DNA of 64,000 bases from Streptomyces sp. NBC_00377 (GTDB lineage: Bacteria; Actinomycetota; Actinomycetes; Streptomycetales; Streptomycetaceae), in NCBI RefSeq assembly GCF_036075115.1, contig NZ_CP107958.1, positions 2,046,001 through 2,110,000 of the forward strand, in the 5' to 3' direction. Made by a program: the position numbers and the translations under genes. A model generated the notes under the pieces. The model was not told the DNA's origin. It did no database searches and saw only the letters and a list, made by a program, of their open reading frames with translations. Shown in pieces: positions 15,536 to 24,175 of the stretch (positions within the stretch are counted from its first letter, which is position 1; each line of letters begins with the position of its first letter).

Positions 15536-17094
15536 CCTTGCCCGACTCCGGGACGGACGCGCTGCGCATTCCTCGCCGCGTGCCGCCCCGGCCACCGCCC
15601 CGCGCACCATCGGAACGGCCCTTGTCTGATCTCACCGTCCAACCGCTCACCGTCAAATTCCCCCACCGGTCCAGGCGCGGCATCCTGCTCGGCCTCTCCC
15701 TGCCCCAACTCGTCCTCGTGTCCTGCGCGTTGGCTCTGCTGCTGGTCACGGTGGTATCCACCGGGCTGCTCGGTGCCCTCGCCCTAACCCCGCTGTGGGC
15801 CGCGGTCACCGCCCTGGTTGTCGTCCGCCGGCACGGCCGCTCGCTGATCGACTGGGCGCCGATCGTCCTGCGCTTCGCCCGGCGGCGGTGTACCGGCCAG
15901 AGTCTGTGGCTCGCCCGGCCCGTCACCCGTCCCCGCCAGGACGGCATCCTGCACCTGCCCGGCACCGCCGCCTCACTGCGCGTCGTCACGCCCGGCGATT
16001 CCGCCAACCAGGCCGCCGCCGTGCACGACCCGCACGGCCAGACCCTGACCGCCGTCGCCCGCGTCTCCAGCAGGGCCTTCGCGCTCCTCGACCCGGCGAG
16101 TCAGAACCACAACGTCAGCAGCTGGGGGCGGGTCCTGGCGGGCATAGCCCGCACCGGACACGTCGCCACTGTGCAGGTCCTGGAGCGCACCGTGCCCGAC
16201 AGCGGCGACACCCTCACCCGCTACTGGGCCCAGCAGGGCCACCCCGAAACCCCGGTCGCCGGACAGGTCTACAGCGAACTTGTCGCCTCCGCCGGCCCGG
16301 CCGCTGCCCCGCACGAGGCGTACCTGGCGATCTCCCTCGACCTCAAGGCCGCCAAGCGCCTCATCAGTCAGGCCGGCGGCGGACTGCCCGGCGCCTTCAC
16401 TGTGATGGAACAGACCACGTCCTCCATCGCCCAGGCCGCGCGCAGCGCCGGACTGATGGTGACCGGCTGGCTCAGCGCCCGCGAGATCGCCGCCGTCATC
16501 CGCACTGCCTACGACCCCAGGGCGCTGTCCGCGCTGCAGCAGTGGTCCAACTCCGGCCGGGCCGAAGCCGACCCGGCAGCCGCCGGGCCCGTGGTCCAGA
16601 TCGAGGAGTACGACCGGCTCGCCACCGACTCCGCCCGGCACGCCACCTACTGGGTCGAGGACTGGCCCCGCACCGAAACGAGCGCGGGCTTCCTGCACGG
16701 CCTGATGTTCACCGCCGGGGTCCGCCGCACCCTCTCCCTTATATATGTGCCGCAGGGGCTCGAGTCCGCGATGCGCGACGTGCAGCGCAAGAAGGCGGCG
16801 GTCATCGCCGACGCCAACGAACGCTCGCGTCGCGGGCAGGTCGACTCCGAAGCCGACTCCGTGGAGTACGCGGACGTCAAGGTCCGCGAGCGCCAGTTGA
16901 TCGCCGGACACGCCGACGTGTCGTTGACCGGGTTGCTCACCGTCTCCGCGGAGACCGACGCCCTGCTCGACGCCGCGTGCGCGCAGATCGAGACCGCCGC
17001 CGTCACCGCCCAGGTCGATCTGCGACGGCTCAACTTCCAGCAGCCCGACGCCTTCACGCTCGGCGCCCTCCCCCTCGCCCGCACGGCCCTGTAA
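15532..17094 (+). CDS. SCO6880-type conjugation protein (PrgI-like N-terminus)
   Basis: A 520-residue protein of the SCO6880 family. After a short basic N-terminus (residue 40 on: FPHRSRRGILLGLSLPQ) two membrane helices at about 58-105 have a PrgI-like arrangement. The soluble remainder has conserved stretches such as VAGQVYSELVASAGPAA, EIAAVIRTAYDPRALS and QVDLRRLNFQQPDAFTLGAL. It lies directly before the VirB4-like ATPase block and acts like the N-terminal partner of VirB4 in other Gram-positive systems. GTG 15532 overlaps the previous stop. The family is characteristic of actinobacterial mobile elements. Confidence 0.85.
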   Translation: MTLPDSGTDALRIPRRVPPRPPPRAPSERPLSDLTVQPLTVKFPHRSRRGILLGLSLPQLVLVSCALALLLVTVVSTGLLGALALTPLWAAVTALVVVRRHGRSLIDWAPIVLRFARRRCTGQSLWLARPVTRPRQDGILHLPGTAASLRVVTPGDSANQAAAVHDPHGQTLTAVARVSSRAFALLDPASQNHNVSSWGRVLAGIARTGHVATVQVLERTVPDSGDTLTRYWAQQGHPETPVAGQVYSELVASAGPAAAPHEAYLAISLDLKAAKRLISQAGGGLPGAFTVMEQTTSSIAQAARSAGLMVTGWLSAREIAAVIRTAYDPRALSALQQWSNSGRAEADPAAAGPVVQIEEYDRLATDSARHATYWVEDWPRTETSAGFLHGLMFTAGVRRTLSLIYVPQGLESAMRDVQRKKAAVIADANERSRRGQVDSEADSVEYADVKVRERQLIAGHADVSLTGLLTVSAETDALLDAACAQIETAAVTAQVDLRRLNFQQPDAFTLGALPLARTAL

Positions 17095-17152
17095 CCCCCA
17101 CGTCGGCCGCGGCCGACGTCCTGCCACCACGGCAGGAAGGAAATCTCCCCCT

Positions 17153-17623
17153 TTGACCTCTGCCATCCCCGTCGGCGACGCGTACCCGTACCTGCGGGCC
17201 GCCAACGCCGGTATCCGCCACCACACCCGCGCCCTCACCCCACGCACCCAGCACATCGCTTCGCCCGCGGACCGCGTGCACCTCGACGTGCTGCACGCCC
17301 ATCTGACCGCGCTGCACCGCCTGCTCGACCAGCTCGCCGAATCCACCCGGCCGCCGCATCCCGCCGCCGGACGGCACCTCGCCACCGCGCACACCCGGCT
17401 GTGGCAGTCCGCCGCCGCGGTGCACGACGCCTTCCACCTCCTGCCCGTCGCGGGCGATACCCCGACGGACACGGAATGCCACCCCGAGCAGCTGCCCGAG
17501 GGTCCACCCGTCCTGACCATCTGCCAGCGCCACCTCGCCGCAGGTCACGTCGTCCGCCGCAAGACCACCCCCAGCGACCTCAACGCCCCGCTGCACGGCC
17601 ACACCACCTCCTGCAGCCAGTAA
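17153..17623 (+). CDS. hypothetical helical protein (DUF6238-like)
   Basis: A 156-residue soluble protein, histidine-rich and predominantly helical (VHLDVLHAHLTALHRLLDQL, HLATAHTRLWQSAAAVHDA). TTG 17153 lies after AGGAAGG. It resembles what I recall of DUF6238, commonly found in the same gene order, but this could not be checked. No signal peptide or membrane segment. Located between the SCO6880-type and a secreted-protein gene, it is probably an accessory component of the transfer apparatus. Confidence 0.6.
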   Translation: MTSAIPVGDAYPYLRAANAGIRHHTRALTPRTQHIASPADRVHLDVLHAHLTALHRLLDQLAESTRPPHPAAGRHLATAHTRLWQSAAAVHDAFHLLPVAGDTPTDTECHPEQLPEGPPVLTICQRHLAAGHVVRRKTTPSDLNAPLHGHTTSCSQ

Positions 17624-17646
17624 CCCCAGCCACCGAAAGGCCCTGA

Positions 17647-18186
17647 ATGCGCGCCCTGAAGCGCTCCACCTCCGCCGCCGTCGTTATCGCCGCGCTCGCC
17701 GGCACAGCCGCCCTGGCCACGACCACTCCGGCATCCGCCGCCAGCTACCACTGCAAGACCAGCAACCACAGCGTCGACGACCCGAGCTATAACGGCCCCG
17801 ACTCCGACAACTGGGACTTCGACGTGACGCTGTGCGCCATGCGATCCGGCGGCTACATCTACACCACCGCCACCGTGTACTGGGACGGCCCGTACACAGC
17901 CAAGAACCGCAGCACCCTGACCTTCAACAAGGCCAAGTTCCAGCTCCAGACCAAGCGGAGCGTCAGCGGCACGGACCCGGTCGTGAAGTCCGGCGCCTAC
18001 ACCGGCCTGGAGCACGCGCTCGAACACAGCAGCGGCAACGGCAACGGCTCCTACTCGACCGGAACCCTCAAGTCCAAGGCGGGCTCCAGCCGTTACCTCG
18101 CCGACGGCTACATCCAGCTGGACTGGTCGGGCGACGGCAAGAGCTATCGCAGCCCGATTCTGTTCACCGCTTCGCCGGTCGTCTGA
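17647..18186 (+). CDS. secreted hypothetical protein
   Basis: A 179-residue protein with a clear Sec signal peptide (basic MRALKRSTS, hydrophobic core to residue 27, cleavage near ASAA) and a beta-rich mature part of about 150 residues (YIYTTATVYWDGPYTAKN, FQLQTKRSVSG, YIQLDWSGDGKSYRSPI). Two cysteines near residues 35 and 63 may form a disulfide. ATG start with GAAAGG upstream. The family is not recognised; its place among conjugation genes suggests a surface role. Confidence 0.65.
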   Translation: MRALKRSTSAAVVIAALAGTAALATTTPASAASYHCKTSNHSVDDPSYNGPDSDNWDFDVTLCAMRSGGYIYTTATVYWDGPYTAKNRSTLTFNKAKFQLQTKRSVSGTDPVVKSGAYTGLEHALEHSSGNGNGSYSTGTLKSKAGSSRYLADGYIQLDWSGDGKSYRSPILFTASPVV

Positions 18187-18231
18187 CCCCGCGCCGCGTC
18201 CAGACCGCCGTCACGTGAAAGCCGCCCCGTC

Positions 18232-19746
18232 ATGAGCCACCGGCCTGCGCGCCGAGCCCGCCGAGCCAGCGCCAGCCCCCTGTTCACCCCGCACGGCACC
18301 GATCGCGCATCCCGCAAGGCTGCCCGCCGGCAGCTCGCCGAGGCCGCCGCGAAGGCCCGCCTCGAAGCAGCCGCCCACACCAGCGGCGCTGGCGTAGCAG
18401 AACAGGAGATGCCGGCGCCCCTCTTCCCACCCGCCGGGCGACCCGGCCCCGCGTCCTCCCGCAACAACAGGCTCAAGCTGCCCGCCCACCGCATGACCAC
18501 GGCTACCGCGAGCGGGGCGTACCCGTTTCTCGCCGAAGGCGGCCTCGGCGCCGAGGGCATCTACATCGGCCGCGACGTCCACGCCGAAGCCAGTTTCTGC
18601 TTCGACCCGTTCGCGCTGTACGGCAAGGTCGAGGGCTTCACCAACCCCAACGTACTCCTTGCCGGGGTGATCGGGCAGGGCAAGTCGGCGCTGGCCAAGT
18701 CCTTCGCGTTGAGGTCGATCGCCTTCGGGTACCGGGTCTACGTCCCGTGTGATCCGAAGGGGGAATGGACGCCCGTGGCGCAGGCGCTGGGCGGTACCTC
18801 CATCGCGCTCGGGCCGGGCCTGCCCGGAAAGTTGAACCCTCTGGACGCGGCGCCGCGGCCCAACAGCGTCTCCGAGGCCGACTGGGCTGGCGAGATCCGC
18901 AAGCGCCGCCTGCTGCTGCTCGGCTCGCTGGCCCGCACCGTGCTCGGGCGGGACCTGCTGCCGATGGAGCACACCGGGCTCGACGTCGCGCTGGATGCCG
19001 TCGTCACCCGCGCCGTCGCGACCGGTCGTACCCCGCTGCTCGGCGACATCGCCGCCACCCTCAACAACCCCGACGAACTCGATGTGGCCGGCGGCATCAT
19101 GTCCGGCCGCCTCGGCGACGCCTCCCGCGACCTGGCCCACGCCATGCGCAGGCTGGTCCACGGCGACCTCGCCGGGATGTTCGACGCCCCGAGCACGGTG
19201 GCCTTCGATCCCAACTCGCCGATGCTCACCATCGACCTGTCCCGCCTGGGCGGATCCGGCGACGACACCGCCTTGGTCTTGGCGATGACCTGCGCGTCCG
19301 CGTGGATGGAATCTGCACTGTCCGACCCGAACGGCGGCCGGCGCTGGATCGTCTACGACGAAGCCTGGCGCCTGATGCGCCACCCCGGCCTCCTGCAGCG
19401 CATGCAGTCCCAGTGGAAGCTGAGCCGCGGCCTGGGCATCGCGAACCTGATGGTGATCCACCGGCTGTCCGACCTGCTCACCGCGGGCGATGTCGGATCC
19501 CGCGGCCGGGCCCTGGCCGAAGGTCTGCTCGCCGACTGCTCCACCCGAATCGTCTACCGACAGGAGACTGACCAACTCCATGCCGCAGCAGCCCTGCTGG
19601 GCCTGGCCTCGGTGGAGACCGACGCGATCTCCCACCTCAACCGGGGCCGCGGCTTGTGGAAGGTCGCGGGGCGCAGTTTCATCGTGCAGCACCTCCTGCA
19701 CCCCCACGAGCTGGCGCTCTTCGACACCGACACCCGCATGCACTGA
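18232..19746 (+). CDS. VirB4-like conjugation ATPase
   Basis: A 504-residue ATPase of the VirB4/TraE group. Walker A is GVIGQGKSALAKS near residue 145, Walker B is RRWIVYDEAWRLM near 370, and a VirB4-like segment GLGIANLMVIHRLSDLLTAG follows. The N-terminal oligomerisation domain typical of VirB4 is short here; that function may reside in the separate SCO6880-type protein. It should power assembly of the transfer channel at the inner membrane face. ATG 18232 lies 45 bases after the secreted-protein gene. Confidence 0.85.
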   Translation: MSHRPARRARRASASPLFTPHGTDRASRKAARRQLAEAAAKARLEAAAHTSGAGVAEQEMPAPLFPPAGRPGPASSRNNRLKLPAHRMTTATASGAYPFLAEGGLGAEGIYIGRDVHAEASFCFDPFALYGKVEGFTNPNVLLAGVIGQGKSALAKSFALRSIAFGYRVYVPCDPKGEWTPVAQALGGTSIALGPGLPGKLNPLDAAPRPNSVSEADWAGEIRKRRLLLLGSLARTVLGRDLLPMEHTGLDVALDAVVTRAVATGRTPLLGDIAATLNNPDELDVAGGIMSGRLGDASRDLAHAMRRLVHGDLAGMFDAPSTVAFDPNSPMLTIDLSRLGGSGDDTALVLAMTCASAWMESALSDPNGGRRWIVYDEAWRLMRHPGLLQRMQSQWKLSRGLGIANLMVIHRLSDLLTAGDVGSRGRALAEGLLADCSTRIVYRQETDQLHAAAALLGLASVETDAISHLNRGRGLWKVAGRSFIVQHLLHPHELALFDTDTRMH

Positions 19747-19785
19747 AACCCCGCAAGCCGCGGCCGCACGAGACCTGGAGCACCC

Positions 19786-19854
19786 CTGCAGAACCCCGAC
19801 TTCGAGCCGTACGACAACGTCGGCCGCACCGCCGACCAGATCACCCGCCGGTAG
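19786..19854 (+). pseudogene. truncated copy of the 20662 gene's N-terminus
   Basis: A 22-codon frame, CTG 19786 after GGAG, encodes NPDFEPYDNVGRTADQITRR, closely matching the N-terminus of the 20662 product (HPDFDLYDNVGRTGEQIKDH). It stops at TAG where the relative continues for another 150 residues. It therefore looks like the residue of a tandem duplication; a genuine micropeptide is less likely. Confidence 0.55.
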
Positions 19855-19883
19855 AACCCCGTCCCCGCATCAAGGAGTTGCCA

Positions 19884-20414
19884 CTGTCCGATCCCGACCA
19901 GCGGATGCTGCTTCACGACGTGGCCGACCGGCTCAACACCGTTGCCGACCACCTTCCGCTCCCCGACCAGATCCGCCCGGATCCGGCACTGAGTGAGATC
20001 CTGGACGACGAAGTCCGTCACCTGGCCCGCCTGCTGGGATTCCTGGCCGGCGAGAGCGCCTTCCGCCATCGCGCCGCCGCCCGCTCCCCGGCTCGGCCCA
20101 CGACCACGGTGCGCCGCACGACCCTCGCGCTCGCGAGCGCCGCCGAACCCACCGGGCTCGCGCTCGCCGCCTTCAGCGCCGCGGTTCATCACCTCGGCCA
20201 TCTCGCCGACCTCGCTCACCAGGCCCCTGACCCCGCCCGGGACCGGGCGATCACCACCGAGCACCAGCGACTCGAAGACCGCCTTGGCGACAGCCGCATC
20301 TACCTCGCCCGCGCCGCGAAGCACCTGCGCGCCGCTGCCGACACCCGCACACCACCGGCCGCGCCGGCAGTGCCCGCCCCGTCGACCACCACAACCCCAT
20401 CCCGATCCCGCTGA
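19884..20414 (+). CDS. helical accessory protein
   Basis: A 176-residue, mostly helical protein (MLLHDVADRLNTVADHLP, ILDDEVRHLARLLGFLAGES, AAVHHLGHLADLAHQ, DSRIYLARAAKHLRAAAD) with a Pro/Thr tail. CTG 19884 is six bases after AAGGAG, whereas TTG 19878 directly abuts it; both are in frame. It fits the group of helical bundles encoded throughout this operon. No family recognised. Confidence 0.6.
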   Translation: MSDPDQRMLLHDVADRLNTVADHLPLPDQIRPDPALSEILDDEVRHLARLLGFLAGESAFRHRAAARSPARPTTTVRRTTLALASAAEPTGLALAAFSAAVHHLGHLADLAHQAPDPARDRAITTEHQRLEDRLGDSRIYLARAAKHLRAAADTRTPPAAPAVPAPSTTTTPSRSR

Positions 20415-20435
20415 TCCCCTCCCCGGAGCGCCCTC

Positions 20436-20588
20436 ATCCGCTCGCACACCCCCGCCCGCCGCGCCGCCCTGCTGCTCACCACGCTCGCGACCGTCACCCT
20501 CACCGCGTCCGCCTGCGTGACCTCCGACACCAGCAGCCACGACGCCACGACGAAGGCCGCCCCGTACCGCCTTATCGGCTACATGTGA
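20436..20588 (+). CDS. small lipoprotein-like ORF without a canonical start
   Basis: A 50-codon frame with nearly 100% G/C third positions encodes a lipoprotein signal: RSHTPARRAALLLTTLATV followed by TLTASAC, then a short mature part ending YRLIGYM. GGAG (20425-20428) is seven bases before ATC 20436; no ATG, GTG, TTG or CTG is available in frame. Either a near-cognate ATC/CTC start is used or the start has mutated. Automatic gene finders would miss it. It would be anchored outside the membrane by the lipidated cysteine. Confidence 0.55.
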   Translation: MRSHTPARRAALLLTTLATVTLTASACVTSDTSSHDATTKAAPYRLIGYM

Positions 20589-20661
20589 GCCATCACAGAC
20601 GCCTCCGGACTGACGACCCGCGTGTAGCGCCGCGGCCCGGCTCCACGCCCCGAGGAGTTCC

Positions 20662-21180
20662 TTGTCCCTGCCCCACCCCGACTTCGACCTGTACGACAAC
20701 GTTGGTCGTACCGGCGAGCAGATAAAAGACCACCGCGGCAACCGGCCCACCACCGACGACCTGCACCGCTGGGCCGCCTACGACGCCAAGCAATTCGCCG
20801 ACGGCCTCACGATCGAGGACGCCGGGCAGAGCGTCATCGCCTGGACCCGCCGGCTGTACCAAGTGCGCACGACTGCCGAGTTCCAGGCCGTCACCACCGC
20901 CGTCCTAGGCGACGGACACAGCGCTCTGAGTGAGCTGCACCAGTTCCTGGAGACGGCCGCCGAGTGGTGCAAGCGCAAGCACGAGCCGAAGATCGCCGAA
21001 CGGTACCGCCGGCACGCCGAGCAGCTGTCCGAACTCGGAGACGAACTCAGCTACTTGACCGACGACCACCTGGCCGACACCTACCGGCGCACGCACCCGT
21101 CAGCCCCGGCCCAGCCCACAAACGGCCCCGCGGCGGCACCCGCGCCACCGGCCGCACCCGCACGCCGCCCCTCCCGCTGA
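20662..21180 (+). CDS. hypothetical protein, 172 aa
   Basis: A soluble 172-residue protein starting at TTG 20662 after GAGGAG. The N-terminus PDFDLYDNVGRTGEQI recurs in the truncated copy at 19786. The middle is helical (FQAVTTAVLGDGHSALSELH, FLETAAEWCKRKHEPKIAER), and the tail is Pro/Ala-rich. No family recognised. It lies in the accessory run after the VirB4-like gene. Confidence 0.6.
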   Translation: MSLPHPDFDLYDNVGRTGEQIKDHRGNRPTTDDLHRWAAYDAKQFADGLTIEDAGQSVIAWTRRLYQVRTTAEFQAVTTAVLGDGHSALSELHQFLETAAEWCKRKHEPKIAERYRRHAEQLSELGDELSYLTDDHLADTYRRTHPSAPAQPTNGPAAAPAPPAAPARRPSR

Positions 21181-21231
21181 CCCGCCCCGCGCTCCGCGGC
21201 AATACACCGCTGACCACTCAAAGAAAGAAAT

Positions 21232-21684
21232 TTGCCTCTGTCTGACCACTTCCGCTTCGGCGCCCATCCCGACCACGGCTTCGTGGCCGCCGCCACCGCG
21301 AACATCCCCGCGCACCTGGCCGACTGGTTCCTGCTCCGTGAACAGTTCGAGCCGGTCCCCGAGACCCCGGGCCTGTACCGGCTCACCCACCCCCAGCAGG
21401 ACGGGGTCCGCCGTACTCGCCAGGCCGTCCTCGACCTTCGCCGACACGGTTACGAGGTGCAGGCCGACTACCCCCTCGACCCCGCCCTCACCGCCGGCCC
21501 ACCGCAACCGGCCGTGCGTATCAAGCTGATGGAGCGACGCAACCCCATCGCGCAGGCAGCGGCCACCCGCTCCCCGCAAAGGCTCACCGCCCCGACAGCC
21601 ACCCTCCCTGAGTTTGTGCCGCAGACCGCCGCTGTGCCCGTGGGCGACCGAGCACAGACAGCCGGAAAGGGGCGGAGCCGATGA
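21232..21684 (+). CDS. small alpha/beta accessory protein (GF-x-GY domain)
   Basis: A 150-residue protein carrying one copy of an alpha/beta module that recurs in this operon: FVAAATANIPAHLADWFLL, then YRLTHPQQDGVRRTRQAV and LDLRRHGYEVQADYPLDP. Equivalent parts occur in the 21681, 25100, 25840, 26595, 27284 and 27732 products. TTG 21232 has AAAGAAAG upstream. The stop overlaps the next ATG. Function unknown. Confidence 0.6.
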   Translation: MPLSDHFRFGAHPDHGFVAAATANIPAHLADWFLLREQFEPVPETPGLYRLTHPQQDGVRRTRQAVLDLRRHGYEVQADYPLDPALTAGPPQPAVRIKLMERRNPIAQAAATRSPQRLTAPTATLPEFVPQTAAVPVGDRAQTAGKGRSR

Positions 21685-22031
21685 GCGACGAAGCGATCCG
21701 CATCACCCGCGGCCTGGGCGGCGAAGTCGAAGTCGATGGCCCGGTCGATGCCTTCGCCGCGAGTGTCCTGGCCCGTGCTGGATTCGACACTTATCCCACG
21801 CTGCGCGGCGTGTGGATCCGGTTGTCGTTCGACCTGGGCCGCACCTGGGAGAACGAACACGCCACCTGGGCTGCGGAGATGCTCACCACCGCCCGCTACA
21901 GCGTCGACCTCGACCCTGACCTGTGCCCCACTTCCGCCGCAGCCTCCGCACCGCCGACGCTGCGCCGCACGAAGACCGCCATGACCGCGCAGCCCTCGCC
22001 CGCCGGCACCCCGCGGCGGCCACGGCGCTAA
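21681..22031 (+). CDS. small alpha/beta accessory protein (GF-x-GY domain)
   Basis: A 116-residue protein; ATG 21681 overlaps the preceding stop as ATGA. The module is visible as VEVDGPVDAFAASVLARAGF, VWIRLSFDLGRTWENEHATW and MLTTARYSVDLDPDL, where ARYSVDLD replaces the more usual GYxVxxD. The tail is Ala/Pro/Thr-rich. Paralogous to several downstream genes; function unknown. Confidence 0.6.
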   Translation: MSDEAIRITRGLGGEVEVDGPVDAFAASVLARAGFDTYPTLRGVWIRLSFDLGRTWENEHATWAAEMLTTARYSVDLDPDLCPTSAAASAPPTLRRTKTAMTAQPSPAGTPRRPRR

Positions 22032-22062
22032 CCCGGCTGTCCCAAGACGAAAGCCCGCTGCC

Positions 22063-22305
22063 CTGACTTCCTCCGCCAAGATCACCCTGCACCTCGCCGC
22101 CAGCAACACGATGGTCGCGCGCCCCAGCGGGGAGCGGCACCGGTGGGCCACCACCGCCCTTTAACTGGCGGGATTCACCCGGCACCAGGACGAGGTCCAC
22201 GCGCTGTCGACAACCCCTCCCCAGCACGTGAGGCTCACCAAGCTGCACCGGACAGACCGCGACTGCCAGGACAAGGTCATCGCCATGGGCCACTGCCCGT
22301 GCTAG
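22063..22305 (+). pseudogene. GF-x-GY domain gene interrupted by TAA
   Basis: From CTG 22063 to TAG 22303 the frame keeps strong third-position bias but has a TAA at 22162-22164. On either side the sequence (ITLHLAASNTMVARPSGE, then LAGFTRHQDEVHALSTTP) continues the alpha/beta module found in neighbouring genes, with the stop inside the helix before GF. A nonsense mutation in a former paralogue is the simplest reading; a restart at the following CTG is possible. Confidence 0.5.
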
Positions 22306-22378
22306 CACCCCGCCCAGGTCGCGCCAAGCGCACGGAACACACCGAACCACCCCTGACGATAAGGAGATTCGCCCTCAT

Positions 22379-22876
22379 ATGGCCGTCCGAACGACGTGGA
22401 ACATCGTCCACAGATGTGGACACGAAATCTCGCATGATCTTTCCAACCGCCCCGCCGACCGGCGGGCCGGATTCGCCCGCTGGCTGGAGGGACGCGACTG
22501 CACCGACTGCTGGAAGGCCGCCCGCGACGAGGACAGCGCCGGCAAGGAGGAGTGGCTGGCCGCCAGGCGCGCGGAGGAACAGCAGGCCGCCACCGAGTGG
22601 GCCGAGAAGTTCGACATGCCGCCGCTCGAAGGACCCGAGAAGGCTCTCGCCTGGGGTGAGCGCTCCCGCCACCAGCTCGTCACGACTGCGTACAGCGCGC
22701 TGGTGACCGAAGGCAGCTGGGACGAGGCCGACTGGGCTGCCCTGGAGGACACGATCCGCACCGTCACCCGCGTTGGGTGGTGGATCGATCAGCGCGACGC
22801 CGAGGGCACTGACCTGCCCGAACTCCTGGACGCCGCCACCAGCGACGACACCGGAACCGAGAATCCGTTCCGGTAG
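22379..22876 (+). CDS. putative zinc-finger protein
   Basis: A 165-residue protein beginning with a Cys/His cluster: HRCGHEISHDLS and RDCTDCWKAARDE could bind one zinc ion. NRPADRRAGFARWLEGRDC is a recognisable conserved block. The rest is helical and acidic, ending LPELLDAATSDD. ATG 22379 lies after AAGGAG. It is the last gene before palindrome C, so it probably ends the upstream transcription unit. A nucleic-acid or protein-binding role is likely. Confidence 0.65.
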   Translation: MAVRTTWNIVHRCGHEISHDLSNRPADRRAGFARWLEGRDCTDCWKAARDEDSAGKEEWLAARRAEEQQAATEWAEKFDMPPLEGPEKALAWGERSRHQLVTTAYSALVTEGSWDEADWAALEDTIRTVTRVGWWIDQRDAEGTDLPELLDAATSDDTGTENPFR

Positions 22877-22885
22877 ACACAGGGT

Positions 22886-22936
22886 CTTGTACCCGACGAT
22901 CACCGGTTACCGAAACCGGGGATCGTCCGGATCCTT
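22886..22936. promoter_or_regulatory. palindromic promoter element C
   Basis: CCGGTT and AACCGG flank ACCGA (22903-22919). The plus face has ATCCTT (22931-22936) 11 nt beyond AACCGG and precedes the 22986 operon. The minus face has TACAAG (22891-22886) at the same spacing and would run back into the 22379 gene. The plus-face sequence AACCGGGGATCGTCCGGA closely matches the minus faces of elements A and B. Confidence 0.6.
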
Positions 22937-22985
22937 GTTCCTCCCACCGCCTCCCCTGCGCGTGATAGTGGAAGGAACCCCTGCT

Positions 22986-23408
22986 GTGCCCGACGCCGTT
23001 TTCCGCCATCCGCATGCCCCAGGTGACGTCGTCACCCCCGAACGGGATATCACCCACCAGCACTTCCGGCCCGGCGACCAGGTCGTCATCCTCAAGGGCA
23101 TTTCCGGCAGTGAGCTGTGGGGAGACGCCTACAAGGTCGTCACGCCCTCGTGGCACACGCCGACCGACGAGGACGGGTGGCGGCTGTACGACCCGGCCGG
23201 CGGCGAGCGCACGTACCTCACCGCTCACCCGCGCTACCTCGTCCATCTCTCCAGCCGCTGCCCGGACTGCCTCATCTACCAGCAGGCGCTGCGTACTTAC
23301 CTCGTCCCACGCCTGGCCGGCGCCGAAGGGGACGTCGACTGCGGCTGGTACTCGGTCAACCACCTCAATCAGGTGGTGCACGTCGCCGACGCCCGAGGCG
23401 GGCGATGA
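22986..23408 (+). CDS. hypothetical protein, 140 aa
   Basis: A 140-residue protein starting at GTG 22986 (GGAAGGAA upstream), first gene after palindrome C. It reads as a small beta-rich domain (FRPGDQVVILKGISGSELWG, GWRLYDPAGGERTYLTAHP) followed by a Cys pair (RCPDCLIYQQALRTYLVP). A PGDxVxI-type barrel and a CxxC motif are visible, but I do not recognise the family. The stop overlaps the next ATG. Confidence 0.6.
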   Translation: MPDAVFRHPHAPGDVVTPERDITHQHFRPGDQVVILKGISGSELWGDAYKVVTPSWHTPTDEDGWRLYDPAGGERTYLTAHPRYLVHLSSRCPDCLIYQQALRTYLVPRLAGAEGDVDCGWYSVNHLNQVVHVADARGGR

Positions 23409-24175
23409 CCCCCAGCCCTGAGCGCAACGCGGCCCTGGCTCGCGCGGCTTCGATCGCCATCGAGACGGTCGCCGGTACCCAGTGGCCAATGCGCCTGGCC
23501 GAGGCCCTGCGTGATCTGGACACGACGTGGCAGGAGTCAGCCGAGGTGTGCGCTGACGTCGCCTGGCAAGCCCGCGCCGCCGGGAACAGTGCGCTGGTGC
23601 TTCTCGACCCCGAGCACGTCACCGACCCCGGCCCCGGCCCGGTCATCTGGCGGACGTACCGGCACCTCTACCTGAGCGCCCTGCGCTACGACTTCCGGTG
23701 CCGCTCCATCGAATCCCTCCTGAACCAGGTGCCGTTGAGCGTGCTGAATGCGGACCCGCACAGCTGGGCGCTGTACGCCTTCGCGCGCCTGGGCCAGTCC
23801 CGCTCGGATGGCCTGGCCGTGATGGAACAGGTCCTCGCCACGGCATCGGATCACCCCAAGACGCTGCACGTCCTGCTGCATGGAGTGTGGCTGGGCGGTC
23901 TGCTTCCCGGCCGCGCGGACGCGCTGCTCGCCCTCGTGGACCGGCTGCCCGAGGGCGGTGGAGACGATCCGATCGCGCAGTTCCGCAAGGCTTCGGCGCT
24001 GCGCGCGCCGGGCCAGTACCGCCAGGCGCGCACGGCCATCGAGCGCGCCCTGGAACTCCTGCCGCCGGGCAACCTGGCCGTCCACTCCGACCTGGTGCGC
24101 GAACACACCCTGATCACCGCCGCGCACGACCTGACCCAACTCGCCCGTAGGCGCCGGAAGTCCACCTCACAATGA
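23405..24175 (+). CDS. TPR-like helical protein
   Basis: A 256-residue all-helical protein with repeat-like helix pairs: SWALYAFARLGQSRSDGLAV, TLHVLLHGVWLGGLLPGRAD, IAQFRKASALRAPGQYRQAR, TAIERALELLPPGNLAVH. These resemble tetratricopeptide repeats, which bind partner proteins. ATG 23405 overlaps the preceding stop and its own stop overlaps the next ATG, so it belongs to a tightly coupled trio with the 22986 and 24172 genes. Confidence 0.65.
   Translation: MTPSPERNAALARAASIAIETVAGTQWPMRLAEALRDLDTTWQESAEVCADVAWQARAAGNSALVLLDPEHVTDPGPGPVIWRTYRHLYLSALRYDFRCRSIESLLNQVPLSVLNADPHSWALYAFARLGQSRSDGLAVMEQVLATASDHPKTLHVLLHGVWLGGLLPGRADALLALVDRLPEGGGDDPIAQFRKASALRAPGQYRQARTAIERALELLPPGNLAVHSDLVREHTLITAAHDLTQLARRRRKSTSQ

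Noticed and set aside
15973-17520. 515-codon minus-strand open frame
   Set aside because: It is antisense to the SCO6880-type gene, which has clear motifs and proper bias.
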